Shown here: piece by piece, positions 22,906-36,339 of the stretch | How the letters are laid out: the number at the start of each line of letters is the position of its first letter | Position numbering within the stretch: position 1 is the first letter of the stretch | NCBI GenBank assembly: GCA_011033025.1 | Contig: WFMF01000100.1 | Span: 62,001-126,000 of the forward strand | Length of the DNA: 64,000 nucleotides | Direction: 5' to 3' | Source: Beroe forskalii | Lineage: Eukaryota; Ctenophora; Nuda; Beroida; Beroidae | The notes under the pieces: generated by a model | What the model was told of the DNA's origin: nothing | Database searches by the model: none | What the model saw: only the letters and a program-made list of their open reading frames with translations | Program-made: the position numbers and the translations under genes

Positions 22906-24300
22906 TGCAAATGATCATTAATTGCTCTGCTCTTAATAGGCATATCGCAAAATTGGTTAAATTACCAATCGGATTCAAGCCGACGAGAATTACTAAGCTT
23001 GATGTATTATCAAAACGGAGAAGTAAAGAGGAAATTAGGAGAAATTGTCTTTTTCTCCCCGAAACGTTTTATTTCCACATTTCCTGATTCCATTTGCTTT
23101 ACCTTCATTTCAACAGGTTAACCTGTTTTTCAAATAGACAAGAAAGGGTTTGAGGGAAACCATTTCAATAATCGCTCAGCAGATTAGTTTCCCAATCTTA
23201 TTCCCACACAGTCTGAGAATTTTATGAGACAAAACAGATTCAGAATGTTTCACATAATGGGGAAATCCCCAAATATGATCAGAAAGCGATTCCTGACATG
23301 ACTTTGGAAGTGGATTCAAGGAAAATGAACATGAGGCTCATAAAATTGGCATCAGATAATTTAAGGCATGAATCTATCTGATGGTTGTATGCCACAGCAA
23401 GCTGTATGTCCCCAGCTTGAGAGCTTGAAACGTCAGAGTGGCTAAACGGAGATGGAGTCGAGCCCTGAACATGATTGAAGGGCTTTAACCTGTTCCAAAG
23501 CTGTCAAAAGGGTAAATATGTCCTCTTGTGTTTAATAGCAAAGATCGTGATGGGAACCATTTCCGAGCATCGAATTTTTAGTGGAAATGGTGCTAATGAA
23601 ACGGTCTGAGATGTGCCATAATTTCGAAATCTAACCTTGGCCAGTTGAACTCATGAAAGAATGTACAAATATGGTTTGAACAAGAATCACGGCACTTCAA
23701 CACACCTCACGCCCCCGACTAATTCAACTGCAATCATAATTAGGATTCAACTGAAATATCAATATTAATACATGGGATGATGGTAATGAAGCCACCCACT
23801 GCCAGCAGGAGACCAGGTTTACTGAACTACCCGGACAGAAAGAATAACGTAATGTCCACGAAGGGAGTGCATTAAGACTCCAAATTATAAAGCCTGGCGA
23901 AGTCAATTCTAAATCATGATTTGCAAGGGCGTTCTGTACCAAATTGCTTCTGAAGAACAACCCTAGGAAAGTCATAACAGAATAACCACTATTTGATGCA
24001 TCATTACAATGTGTTACAACAAGAGGCGTATATACATCGCAACATTATTACCAGAAGGTGCAGAGCGAACCCTGTAGCATTAGGATATGAGCACTGGTAA
24101 CAAAATCCACAGAAAAACATACTGCACTGCAGAGGGAAAGGTACATATCTTCTCTGTCGTCTGGATCCTGTAGATCCAATCAGTGATTATACCAATACAG
24201 GCTTCTCTCCCACTACTTCCATCACTTCTCACACGTAATACTCCAAAGTATCAACCCCCACAAAACCACTCACAACTTTATTTCTTGTGCTCCTACATAT
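22906..24300. other. AT-rich noncoding stretch
   Basis: No gene or repeat that I can support. Confidence 0.55.
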
Positions 24301-24310
24301 CCTCCAAATC

Positions 24311-24358
24311 ATATCAACTTACCACATTGTGCTATGATAATGACGGCATCTCAATCGC
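24311..24358 (-). repeat. Paired-CRE palindromic element, copy 16 (partial)
   Basis: ATATCAACTTACCACATTGT then GCTATGATAATGACGGCATC. One CRE base is changed. Confidence 0.5.
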
Positions 24359-25567
24359 ACATTTCTCTACTTTATGCTCCAGTATATGTTGCAGCACGTG
24401 GGTGGGACTTGAGTCGCTCAGAGATATTCGGGTGTGTCTGTATAAGGGTAGATTGAACCTGGTGAGGAAGGATTGAATCTGGTGAGTGGTGAGCTCTGAT
24501 CTAAGAGCTTGATGGAGCGTGGGCGGGATATAGAGCTGGTTTTGAGATACAACCACCCCATTTGGAGGTTGTAGACTTGCAAAAATCACAAAATTACTGG
24601 GATATGACGTAAAACTATCTAGCAGCTGTTGCACAATGTACAATAAAAAGGATTGCACTCAGAAGCTTCGAGCGTTACAACTAACTAACCAAATTTAGAT
24701 ATTTTCCAAGATAGAGCGCAGATCAGCGGGATTCATAGTGGAAGGATTGTTTGACTAAAATATCTTCATACTCTCAAGTCTCAGGACACCTCTTGCACTT
24801 CAACCAAACTATAAACTGATAAATGCTTCTAATAACTAGCAAGATTTGTGTTATATTAACCGTTAGAAGCACCAGCTGGTGACTTTAGAGATAATTGCTT
24901 GAACATAAAACTGATAATTTCCCAGAGAGAAGAGTTGTGAGTTATATATGGTAAACGGTCTTATAATTCTGATAATGGAATTCGAGTTTGATGCGGAACA
25001 GCAAGTCTTTGATATCCCTTAAATATTGACATGTTCATAAAGTATAACCTGTTTAATTTGCACATATGGTCGACATAATGAGATTGAAATGGACAATATA
25101 TTGCTTAGCCAATTCCAATAACCGTAAATTTATTGCTTAAATTCGTTAGTTTATATTAACAGGTTGCCTATAAGGTTGGCTACTGGCTAGTTTATATTAA
25201 AACGGAAACAAGCTATTAAAGCAGGGAAATGAACCAAAGAAATCCTTAATCCAAATTTAAACAGCATGGAGGAAGATGGCTCCATTCATCCGGCCCACAT
25301 ATAATCTAAGCTCGATCGCATGAGCAGTCAATAATCCCAATAATAGATTATTCCACCACAAATTCCAAGAAACCAAACATTGGATCAAATTCAAATGATA
25401 ACAGTGCAGATTGCAGAGATTTGGAAACACGTCGAATATCATTGGTAGATGGATCCAGCCAATGTCGTGTTGAATACCAAGTCACGTGATCAAACAAGGG
25501 AGGTTGACTGCAGACAAAATACTCCGTACATTTTAATGAAAGTGGTTGGGAACGAGAAGTTTTATAG

Positions 25568-25634
25568 ACAGGTTGATGATTTTAATTTCACACAATAAGC
25601 CATGATAATGATATGATTTCAGCAGCCTATATCA
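25568..25634 (-). repeat. Paired-CRE palindromic element, copy 17 (degraded)
   Basis: TTAATTTCACACAATAAGCC then ATGATAATGATATGATTTC; the CRE is mutated but spacing is kept. Confidence 0.5.
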
Positions 25635-25819
25635 TTTGACTGTGCAATCGCCTTCAGAGGCGTGGGTCCATGTGATGTAAATAAAATATAAATACAATTC
25701 AGTTCGACGTGTAAAGCAGACATTGTTTTTGTTTGTGAACTTGATGTTGAATCCTGGGGATTGTTTTGACGCTTTATCCACTGTTATAGAGGCAAACAAA
25801 TGATAAAACAGTTTTCATG

Positions 25820-25877
25820 ATGGCATTGTAACCGCTTAAAGTGTTAAATTGATGATGAGTTAACACACCTATTTTTC
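25820..25877 (+). repeat. Paired-CRE palindromic element, copy 18 (degraded)
   Basis: GATGGCATTGTAACCGCTTA, GTTAAATTGATGATGAGTTA, ACACACCTATTTTT: the right terminus is preserved. Confidence 0.4.
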
Positions 25878-25982
25878 TCGCGAGCAAATCTTACAAACTG
25901 CAAATACAGAGGGAGGAAACTCAGCATATATTGGATTTACATACATATATTATTATTATGATTTTAAACAAACAATTTAACA

Positions 25983-26050
25983 GGTTTAGCAGCTGAGCTG
26001 GTAACGCGTGACATTGTAACAATCAAACCCGGGTTCAAATCAGTGAAAAT
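25983..26050 (+). repeat. tRNA-like sequence (tRNA pseudogene or SINE head)
   Basis: TAGCAGCTGAGCTGG (25987-26001) fits an A-box and GGGTTCAAATC (26031-26041) fits a B-box, at the distance found in tRNA genes. The anticodon and T stems do not pair properly, so this is probably a tRNA-derived element rather than a working tRNA. Confidence 0.45.
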
Positions 26051-26640
26051 CATTCATTGGTCATCAGAGGAATCATAAAGCGTGTGCGATGTAAGGGAAA
26101 TTGTGGAATCGCATATATATTCGAAAGTTTCATAGCCCCTGCAAAATAATAAATCTTCCAGATGTCTTTGAATCTAAAGTTCTGTAAAATGGTTCGCTCA
26201 AATCTAAAGTATAAGGTGGTGTGTGGTGGTAAAGGCAGCGAGGAGTTTCAATCAGCGGAATTATATTTCTGTTTCTCGGAAAAGGCACTGCCTCGTTCCT
26301 TTGTTTTGACGAAATCTTGTAAAGTAAAAAATATAGAATGATTCAAATAATGAAAACTGCGCACCAAAGTAGCTGAAAAAGTCGCCCTATTCATTGAAAA
26401 AAGGGAACAAAAAGCGAGCCAGCACGAAAGGAAGCTATTTAAGACCATTGTTCTTTTGTTCGCGAGGCAACCATTCCCACAAAAAATAGCATCAAGTGTT
26501 CACATAGTACACAGAAATCTTTTCTGAGAAGATCAGATGATCCTGAGACCATTTCATTTTATGTGCGTGTGTGTTCAGAAAACTGTGAGCTACTCAAGGA
26601 AAACTTTAGCAATATATCGAATGATGAGCAAAGAATCAGT

Positions 26641-26710
26641 GGAGGACGGAGGGTGACGTCATTATCATAGTTTAGAACGACGAATAGATGAGGAATAGCC
26701 GAGTATTCTT
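26641..26710 (+). repeat. Paired-CRE palindromic element, copy 19
   Basis: GGGTGACGTCATTATCATAG with a perfect CRE; the right half (ACGAATAGATGAGGAATAGC) is degraded. Confidence 0.65.
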
Positions 26711-29700
26711 CGCTCACGACATTTCTAGGAATCATAAACGATCAAGAAAACGTGGTATTTATGACTAGAATGAAAAATAGAAAGGAGTTAGGGTGCCAAA
26801 AACACGTACTTTGGGCCGGTGAGATGTGGTTAGATCACGCGATTGTAAAAGCAGGATTTGAGTACCATGTTACTAACAATAAAACGGGACTATTAAGTCA
26901 AAATAACATGTGATCAAAGTAAACAATACTTGAATCACATAAAATCATCAGTTTTCATGGGCAAATTTGAAATCACAAATAAATCAGAACCATATATTTA
27001 CAGTCGAGAATATATTTTACCACGGTCATTAGCAACGAGTGAAATCATCGCAAAAAGTGGCATTGAGTCATCAATTATCTTATGCACCTTATCTTGATTT
27101 GATAGGGGAAGTGATAAGAAAATTCTACCCGCGTATTGTGCAAATGGACGAGTCTTGAAATAATCGTTCATTAAATACAATTCAAATTTAATCAACCAGT
27201 CGTAAATGATACAATTTTCAGTAAATCAAGTAAAGGCCATCAGAAAAGCAATAACTTGTCCCCCGTCCATTTTCAACAGACAGGTCCTGACCTGGAGCGC
27301 GGCAGGTTTTGGATAGATTGGACAGCTTCCAAATGATTAGAGGACAGGTTGATATGATGAAAAAGACATGATTTGACAGGGTAACGCTTTTCAGGAGACC
27401 TGAATGAGAATAACCTGTCAAAAAAGTGATTCTTAAGTTCTAAAACTCCCAAATGCAAATTCATTTGAAGATGTAGGATCGTGAGAAACCTAATATAATA
27501 TAAGCTAATATTCATCATCGCAGGCAACAGATTCAAGGACAAGGTACTCAGAGACACTCAGATTAATTCTGGGAAATTAATCACGCTCAATTTAAATAGT
27601 GATCACGCTCAATTTAAATAGTCTAGTCAGGGGCATCGTAGAAAGTCACGGAGCTGCAATCAAGACGACGGTCCCTCGCTGGATCCACGTCAGAGATAGC
27701 GAGGACTTAAAGGGCTCGGTTCAAACGGAATATATTAATTCAAATAATATACCATTTATAAATGCGGAAGTTATCGAGTAATCATCAATCTCAACTCTCG
27801 GCTTAAGAGTCGTCTGCAGAGTGAGTGATATATTTATTAATTAGAAGGTACAACAACCAGTTAATTCCCCGGCTAAATATTTCACAATATTAATCAGTTA
27901 ATTATCTGATTGGTTTTAAGTTCAATCAGATAACTTAACTTCTACCAATTTTGCAGCCTTTCTGCCCTGTAAAATTGAGCTTATATACCTTTACTATAAT
28001 TCCACGGAGGATCAATATCGACTTTTTGTACGGTTCAAACAAAGAAAGTGATAAAAGCAAGTGAGAGAGATGGAAGTGATATTTTTAAGAGCAGATTACG
28101 AAATCCAATACACACAATCGAGCAGCTGCTGTTACAAGGAAACTTTGCAGCAACACTCGACGAAGGAGAATCTCGCATATGCACTCGTACCGAAAGTTCA
28201 TTAGCAGGAAATATTGTTGGAAAAACACAAAACTTTGCGACCATTTGGCGTAGAACGAAACGGAAATTTATGAAACAAAAGAGCGAAGAATGGTTTCTAG
28301 ACTCAGATCATGTGATTATACAAGGCCAGACAGAAGAAGAGGAAAGTTAGAAGCAAATGAAACTTTCTGCAACAAGAGCCTACCGAATGCTGCCATGAAC
28401 TAACAACTTGCCAGTCCGTCTCAACACATGTCTCAATTATAAGAGGGTACTAATCACATCCGATTGCTAATGAGTGATGAGCCGCCTATTTAGTTTAATT
28501 ATAACTTTATAAGCATTAACCAGTGAAATTAAATGGTCTAAATGTAACAAATTAGTCACTAATTTAAGCCATGGTCATATTACCGCGATTCGTTTAGACA
28601 CGAGATTTATAGTTCGATTATAACAACAACAACACAACGTAAGACAATCAGTACTAATCAATGGCCGGGTTAACTTCATAACAAACGGTCGTATACTCAA
28701 CAAATGAATTATATGAACGTTAGCTGATCATCCAATGGTCAATACGCGGCATCTAACAGTTGGCCGGAAGCCAACACAACAAACGATTAGCTAATAGATG
28801 TCATTAGAACCTGATTGGACGGAATAAATGTGAAATATCCGTGAAATAGAGGTCTAATTATCAGCCTAGCCGAATCAGTATATATTTAAGTAGTTTATTT
28901 GGGTATTTGCACATAATGATTTATATTATTGAGAGCTGAGTGTTGAGCAGACCTACTCTGGCGCTGTGGTAGTTGCTAATTTGGATGTTGAAACTTGAAT
29001 CAGTAATATAACAATAATTGTTTTAGGAATTAATGATGAGAAGATGGCGAAAATAAATGAATTGATGAGCCCAGAGCCGTGGTCCATGGTCATTAATTTA
29101 GTGACATTTTCTAGTTTCATAACATTAGTCCAGAAAAGTATGGGACGAGAGTGTGAGGCAATGTTTCAATTTAAAGGCATGACATAATCCATTTAGAAGA
29201 ATAGTTGCAATTCTTCGTTTTCCTGGAATCACAATGACAATTCATTTGCAATATATTTGAATTTACGGTGGGATCACGTCATTTAAACATCTACCACTGC
29301 ACGCGACAACAGGTTAAATTGCAGAGTTTTATAACTAAACATCTAACTAAACATTACTATGAAACACTATGTCATAGCTAGTTAAGATAATTTTTATCGA
29401 CATATTACGCTCTGGAAGCGCCGAAATATGATCAGAAATCATCCATGTCTCAATAGTAAGTGGGGTACGAAACAAATAAAAAGGAAAAGCAAAATAAAAA
29501 GGGAAATGCAAAACTCTATGTTCGTTGAACAATATTTACTAATGGAGGGTGGCATCAGAAAACGTGAGGCTTACAGATTGCGATGTTTGCATTGAGTTTA
29601 CGGTAAAGATATTCGTTAAAAATCTTCATTTTCAATTTTCGAAGAGTTGGAGCCACCTTCTTAGAGGGTGTGGCAGCGGTATGAAAGCTTATTTATTCGC

Positions 29701-30390
29701 ACCGCACCCCCAGCCCAAGAGTTAGATATTGATGTGCAAACAAGTGAACTCTTCGTGAAAATAAAGCTAAATATTGATGTGAAAATAAAACGTGGACTTT
29801 TTGTGAAAGGACAAGCAGCAGGGATACTGAACATTGATGAAATAAATTGCCAAGAAATTCTTTTTTCGTTTCCTGTGATCATTGGTATTGACGTTTCGAG
29901 AACTTTCGTGCTTCTAGGTTTGGCATTAACTCAACGGTTTAAACTTTTAAACGTTTTCAAACGTACAAACAGTATAGATACGTCACCACCAATGATTCTA
30001 TTTAAAACAATCTCCCATAGCTTTCGGTTTTTCAGGAACTGAACCAATGAGACACGTTCCGAAAAGGCGGACTAATAATCAAAATTCGATAGTCCTGGCC
30101 GTGGACAATCATCATGGGAAATGAGCAGTAAACAAACTAACAAATGTATTACGTAATAAATATAAACAAATATCAGCAGGTCCAATCAGCGATAAAAGCA
30201 AATAAATAAGATCCTCCAATCAGGGAATAACTGTCTGGTACCACCAAGAGCCGGAAAGAAGTTTCTTAAAAAGAGAGGAGTCTTAAGAAAATAACAATAT
30301 TCATCCATTGGTCGTCAGAAGAAAGCCAGACGTTTTATACCCGACAAGTCATTTCTATGTTAAAATGATAACAAGGAAGTTTAAAGGAAA
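26711..30390. other. AT-rich noncoding stretch with short ORFs of doubtful status
   Basis: Open frames at 28048-28350 (100 codons, rich in charged residues, not ATG-initiated evidence-wise convincing) and 29668-30042 (124 codons) show no recognisable domain, no splice signals that join them and no codon pattern that separates them from chance. A 22-bp tandem duplication lies at 27580-27622. Confidence 0.5.
27580..27622. repeat. 22-bp tandem duplication
   Basis: atcacgctcaatttaaatag(t) occurs at 27580-27600 and 27602-27622, head to tail. Confidence 0.85.
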
Positions 30391-30443
30391 AGGAAGTCTG
30401 ATGTTATCATTTCACCAACTTTAACCAATAAATGACATCACTA
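30391..30443 (-). repeat. Paired-CRE palindromic element, copy 20 (degraded)
   Basis: TGATGTTATCATTTCACCAA then TTTAACCAATAAATGACATC follow family order without an intact CRE. Confidence 0.4.
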
Positions 30444-31440
30444 AAGATCAACGTTCCTACCCTCATACTTCTAACCTGGCATCAAATATTTTTCAAAAAA
30501 ACCGTTGAACAGAACGCAGAAAATGTAATGCCACGGAGAATGAAGATTATGGATCTTCAACTTCATTTACCTAGTAACTTCCCATTTTATATTCCTCTTG
30601 AAGCATCTCTTAAAACTCTCTAGAAGGTACTGATATGGATTAGTGGATTACGCCAAAGACTTATTATCTTATACGTCAAGCTACCCCAGCATATATTTTG
30701 ACAAAAGATCCACAGACACGTACCTTCATGTCAAGAAAGTATGCTCGTAATTAAAGAGAGCTAATTGAGCAGACTTGTCAGTGAAAATATGGGCCTTACA
30801 AGGCATTGTGTGGAGCCGTTATTAAAGTTGTGAAGTCCGTCCAGGAAGCTACTTACTTACTTAACAACACTACTGGAGGCTGGTGTTGAAGTTATGAATA
30901 TTGAAAGTTGTCACAAGGAGCTCTTGGTGCTTGCTGCTTACACATGTATGGGATCTAGGGAAGGGGGTCTTAAGGAGTGTCAGCGCTGTAGATGAATCAT
31001 AGCTTTATTATGGAAAACCCAAAAGGTTAAGTATGGAAGCACTATGAGATGAAAATATTTATCACATTTTCACATTTTTAGCTATTAATAACAGTGACAG
31101 TAGACACTAGATACATCCCAAAGAAGTTGAGACTGCAGTAAGATTGAGAAAAGCTAAAATTCCAGGTCACCAAAGAGTTGAAGTTCCATGACGAGGTATA
31201 TCCAAACCCAATAACCATTAGTTCTCTTCCTAGCCAGCCCAATAATACATATCTTCCAATTTCACGGTCAATAAACCGATCTAATAGACTGTGATACATC
31301 CCAGTTTATTCTCCCCTCCACTACACTAATTTGTACATTATGTATAACCTACTAATGGAGTACACAATCCACCCTTGTACACAATGTCCTGTGTGCGCCA
31401 CCTAAACACCACCAGATCGAATGAGAGATTTATATATGAG

Positions 31441-31506
31441 CCGTGATGATGTCATTATCAGAGGTTAAAATGGAGGAATTGATGACGTAACACAGCCTAG
31501 TTTTAG
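31441..31506 (+). repeat. Paired-CRE palindromic element, copy 21
   Basis: GATGATGTCATTATCAGAGG, TTAAAATGGAGGAATTGATG, ACGTAACACAGCCTAGTTTT: the centre is nearly consensus. Confidence 0.7.
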
Positions 31507-34418
31507 AGGGCGCGCGCTCATGTGATTCTCATTACTCTGATGTAAAGAGAGGGGCCACCGACATTGGGTTGCGTACGTGGATTTACAACATCTCAAAGTC
31601 TCAGCTGGTCCAGTGAAACATTATCTTGAGAGGAGAGAGGAGGAGTGATTAGAGGGCTTTCATGTGGTACACGTCATACACGTCAGAGAATTATTGAGTA
31701 GATGTGGCGACTAGGGGAGGCGAACAAAAAAACAAATAATGTGGGTATTTGGGAGTTGTCTTTGCAAGGTCAAAGATCAGCCATTCAATAGCCGTCAAAA
31801 AGTGTAAAAGAGAAGTCAAAAATTGGTGTCAGGAGCCAATCAAATCAAATACTTAACCGAAGCACACAATGAACGACAATGTATAGCGTCTTGGGCTAAG
31901 AAAGGTTAATACATAGCGGCCAGTATCCTCACTTACTGCACATTGAAGTAAAACAAAAGAATATAAAACTAAAGACAAGATCTTGATTATAAAATTTACA
32001 ACGCACTGTAGAATAAATTCAAAGTCACCTGGCTTAACGAAACAGGAGCGAGAGTCGCGTCTGCGAAATAAATGCCCGGGTAAAATCCCTCCCTAAACGT
32101 ATTCTAAACGAACTGAATGACAACATTTTCATGATTTCGAGCAGCCAATGGCTTACATAAAATCGTCAGCAGTTGGTGAGCGACATATAACATATAACCA
32201 GTCTTGTAATCGTGGTGCAACGGAACGCAAGTCACCAAAGTTACCCACTAAAAGCTCAAGAGTAATAATACTCCTCGAGAGAAGGAGGGGATATTATGAA
32301 GGAGCACAACTCATCTCAAATGAGACAAGAGATATGTATTATAAAGGAGCTCTCAAATGAGACAACAGCAGGACAGAGCTAGCGATTGGCGCCGAAGCGA
32401 CGCGAGATATTACATTAACTTTGGACTTCAGACGGTTTTCTTGTTTACAAATGGGAGATGGTTAATTAACCGACTCCATTTAGACGTGGTGAAATTAGAG
32501 GAAATTCGTAAGAAAAGCTCGATATTTTTATAGTTAACCAATTAGAATGTGACACGCAGATGCATGGGATCGGATGGTTTCAGATGTTCTTCAGGTTATT
32601 ATCGTGAAGTGACTGATGGAAAGATATAATCTGTCAGTGCGGGAAAGAGAGGATGAATCTCCATGTACTTCTTTTCATGAGAGTAAAATTTGAAATTGTG
32701 GAGGTCTGAGGACAATTTTACAAAGACGAATTGTTTAGCTGTTTTTGTTCGGGAAATATATCAATGCACAGTCCCATTTCTCGAGAAAAGGTCGAACCTC
32801 TAAAAGACTCTCGAGATTTTCTAGAGAATTATCGATCAAAACTTGATGCACTTTAGTCACATAATTTTACCACCTGTTCTATAGATGTACAACATGTAGA
32901 ATAGGTGCCTCGTCTAGACTTATTATTGAATCGTATCATAATATCAAATGAATTATATCAATCAATAATATTGGACAATATTGAACAGTTTAGGCTTCTA
33001 AGCGATGCATATGAAAGCCTCCCATGATAGTTCTCCTTACCCAAGCATTATGATATCTCAAAGAATTGCATTCATAATAAAATATTAGTCACGAATAACA
33101 TTTCCTCTTGACCATTGTGACGGGAAGTTTCAAGGTATTAAGTATTAACCAGTAACCACCCATTCTATCGGCAACTTTCGTTGACATTATATCAAACAAT
33201 CAATGTAATTTTAGGGAATATATTTTCAGTGCCACCAGCACAAACTGATAACTAAAATCAGCATTGGAACAACATCAGCAACTATTTCACATGCTTATAA
33301 TACACAGTGAATGCTGGTGAGGAACAGCGAAAGCACTGCATCTTTAAGGGCAAAGGGGTCAGCTATATTCCAAGTGCAGATGTCTTTATTACAAGGAATC
33401 CATTTCACAAAGTCATGTCACAAAGACTTTGTCATTTAAAGACTTTTCTGCAACACTATACAACAACACTTTACCACAACATTTTATTTCAAGACTTTAC
33501 CACAACACTTTATTAAAACAACCGGAGAGAGATTTCCGGATTGCACGGAACTTTAGGGCACGAACTTACGATATCAAGGAAATACGTGCGTAAAATTTAT
33601 CATATATTTAGGGACATTACATAATTTTGGAAATACCTACCCAAACAAACTAGTTATTATTTATATCATTCCTTTTATTACATTATTACGCCTATGACCG
33701 GGAAGCTGTCGGTTGTATATCGAGGAGACCGGATATTTTCATCTTTTCCCGGCATTCAGTCGCCAAAATTTATTACTGATCTGGTCAGTAATTTGCAAAA
33801 AATTGCAATTATATGTCAAATGAATAAACTTTTGTGATAATTAAAAATAGAAGAAGTTTATGAAAACGCTCACCTTTTCCGGAGTTGCATCACTGCCTCA
33901 AATGAAGAAGTAGGGTTAATAAAAGTTTGAAATAACTTGAAAGAAAGGTTTGAAATAACTTGAAAGAAAAGTTTGAAATGTCGCGAGATCTGAGAATAGT
34001 AATTCTGACAGAAATTCAGTCACAACTTCATTATGCGAGCGAAATAATCATGGACGCACAAAATGAAATGTCATTATTATTCTCAGCTCTCGGGACACCA
34101 CAGCTATGTAAAATTTACAAAGTGTTGATTCCAAAAATGGTTTTCGCAACAATCTGCTAAAAGTCGAACTTCAGATACGCAAATAAATTCAAAAATCAGA
34201 CTCCGAATTTCTCAACAGAAAAATCACGTATGGTGCCTGAAATGAATAAAGCTAAAAATCCGCATGTTTTATAGTTCATCGGTTCGGCACTTATAAATAT
34301 ATATATTAATCCAATCGCTGTACTTTATACTTAATAAGACACCTTAGCTCTAATTCTCACGAAGTCAGCTTATCAAAATACATCCAAGTTCAGGAACATA
34401 TGAATCTTAGGGCAATAA
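31507..34418. other. AT-rich noncoding stretch
   Basis: No supported gene. Local repeats of caacactttaccacaacat type run at about 33450-33510, and a 23-bp tandem duplication lies at 33925-33970. Confidence 0.55.
33925..33980. repeat. 23-bp tandem duplication
   Basis: gtttgaaataacttgaaaga(aag) occurs at 33925-33947 and 33948-33970, and a third partial copy starts at 33971. Confidence 0.85.
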
Positions 34419-34472
34419 GCGAATGAAAATGACGTCATTATCATGGCTTAAAATGGTGAATTGACGAAAACG
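34419..34472 (+). repeat. Paired-CRE palindromic element, copy 22
   Basis: AATGACGTCATTATCATGGC, TTAAAATGGTGAATTGACGA: left CRE perfect and centre nearly consensus. Confidence 0.75.
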
Positions 34473-35159
34473 AAAAGCGAATGACTGCATGCACAAAATA
34501 GCAGCTAAATTATGATTACGTTATATTACTAAAAGTAAATTATGTATGTAGACATCAAATATTACGAGAGTTTGATTTCAGAGAAAGCTGTGTGAGCTAG
34601 ATGAACGGGCAACATGGCTCAGTAATGAATTAGTATGAGTCATCGAAAACGATATTATTGAAATTATAATATGAATTCGCCATAAAACATCGATCGAGCT
34701 TATTATGGTATTTACAAATCATTATATAGCATAAATTGCTAATTTTAAATGCTTGCATTGGAGAATCACGTAATGGTGGCACAAGTATGATTATTAATAT
34801 TCCATTTCTTAGAATAATCAGGTACGCTGCAAAAGGCAAAGACCAAAGTTGAAAGTCATGGTTACAAAATTATGGAAAAGAAACTAAATTTAAATACAAA
34901 TTGTGGTGAAAAATGAAGGAAACATTAAATTGGAGACAAATATCAGGAGAGCAAATTCCTCAAAATGCTCCAGAATAAAATGCCGAGCTCGTATCGTGAG
35001 TAACATTCTATATGAGTAGGTGGATCATGTGATGTTGGGAAATATATCATATTATTCTGACAAGGGGAAATGATCGTTCAGGAAACATAAATATACCATG
35101 GGATATATCATATATTTTACATTCACTCGTGATATTTCAAATTTAAAACATTGCATTTA

Positions 35160-35384
35160 TAGTCCAGGCGAATATTGCCCAAAATGGGGTTGACCCGAGA
35201 CTACCACCTAGCAAGCTGAAAATTGGTAGTTATGTTCCTTATAGTGTCCTAAGTAACCAACAAAAAGTTTACCAACGGATCTGTGTCGGAAGTGGTCGAA
35301 ATGGGCCACGCCCTTTTTTGACCGTGGGAATTTTTGGTAAAAATTCGAATTCTTAGATTCTGAGGTTTAAAGACAAGATTATAC
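35160..35384 (+). repeat. Left terminal inverted repeat
   Basis: About 225 bp that match the inverse of 39904-40122 with few differences: one short indel near the outer end and scattered substitutions. Confidence 0.9.
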
Positions 35385-35935
35385 ACTAAGACCACTTATT
35401 TTTGCAGCAGAAAAACGATGCAAGTGTTTATTTTTGCCTAGAACCCTCGTGGAGGCCAGTTATGGGCCACACCAATTTTCGACCGTGGGAATTTTGGGCA
35501 AAAATTGAATTTTTTGCTATCCATATTCCATAAGTAAGATCATACATTAAACTCACTTATTTTTGCACGAGAAAAACCGATGCAAGTGTTAATTTTCGTC
35601 TAGAACCCTCGTGGAGGCCAGTTATGAGCCACGCCCATTTTCGACCATGGGAATTTTGGGCAAAATTGAAATTTTTGCTATTAATATTTCGTAAGTAAGA
35701 TCATACACTAAACCCACTTATTTTTGGACGAGAAAAACGATGCAATTGTTTATTTTTACCTAGAGCCCTCCTGGAGGCCAGTTATAGGCCACACCCATTT
35801 TCGACCGTGGGAATTCCGACATTTCGGGCAAAAATTGAAATTTGCTATTCATATTTCATAAGCAAGATCATGCTATAAACCCTTATTTTTGCACAGAAAA
35901 AAACGATGCAAGTGTTAATTTTTCTCTTTTTCATC
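35385..35935 (+). repeat. Left subterminal repeat array (about 160-bp units)
   Basis: Units are recognised by GACCGTGGGAATTTTGGGCA, starting near 35321 (inside the TIR), 35479, 35640 and 35801. Each also carries a gaaaaacgatgcaagtgtt block and a ctcgtggaggccagttatg block. Confidence 0.85.
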
Positions 35936-36339
35936 ATGTGCCTCGTGGCCACACTTAGCCACTATCCTAAAACTCAACTTCTGTGCCTGTCCTACTTGAT
36001 TTCATGAATAGAAATCAATTTTCTCAAATTGGCACTGAGCCAACTAGGGGAGATAAAACCCTAGACCTTGCATTTTCTATCACACCACGTTATGAAGGAG
36101 AAGCAAGGGTAACACCCATCCTCTCTGTCTCTGACCAATCTTAGCTAGTTGAAGCATTGCTTGGCTTGGTATTACCCCGGAATCTTCACTCGACAACGGC
36201 AACCCTCACTCCTTGAAAGCAACAGACTACCACAACACTGACTTTGGTGCTATAAAAGAAGCATTTAAAAGTGTGGACTGGGAAGATTTTGGATGGTTTG
36301 TAAATGTGATTCTGAACAATACCTCGAAATGATAAAAGG

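Noticed and set aside
25983..26050. Functional tRNA gene
   Set aside because: A- and B-box are present, but anticodon and T stems do not pair.
28048..28350. 100-codon plus-strand ORF with charged residues
   Set aside because: No family match by eye, no splice or poly(A) context; kept only as a note in the region entry.
29668..30042. 124-codon plus-strand ORF
   Set aside because: Open on both strands with no motif; probably chance.
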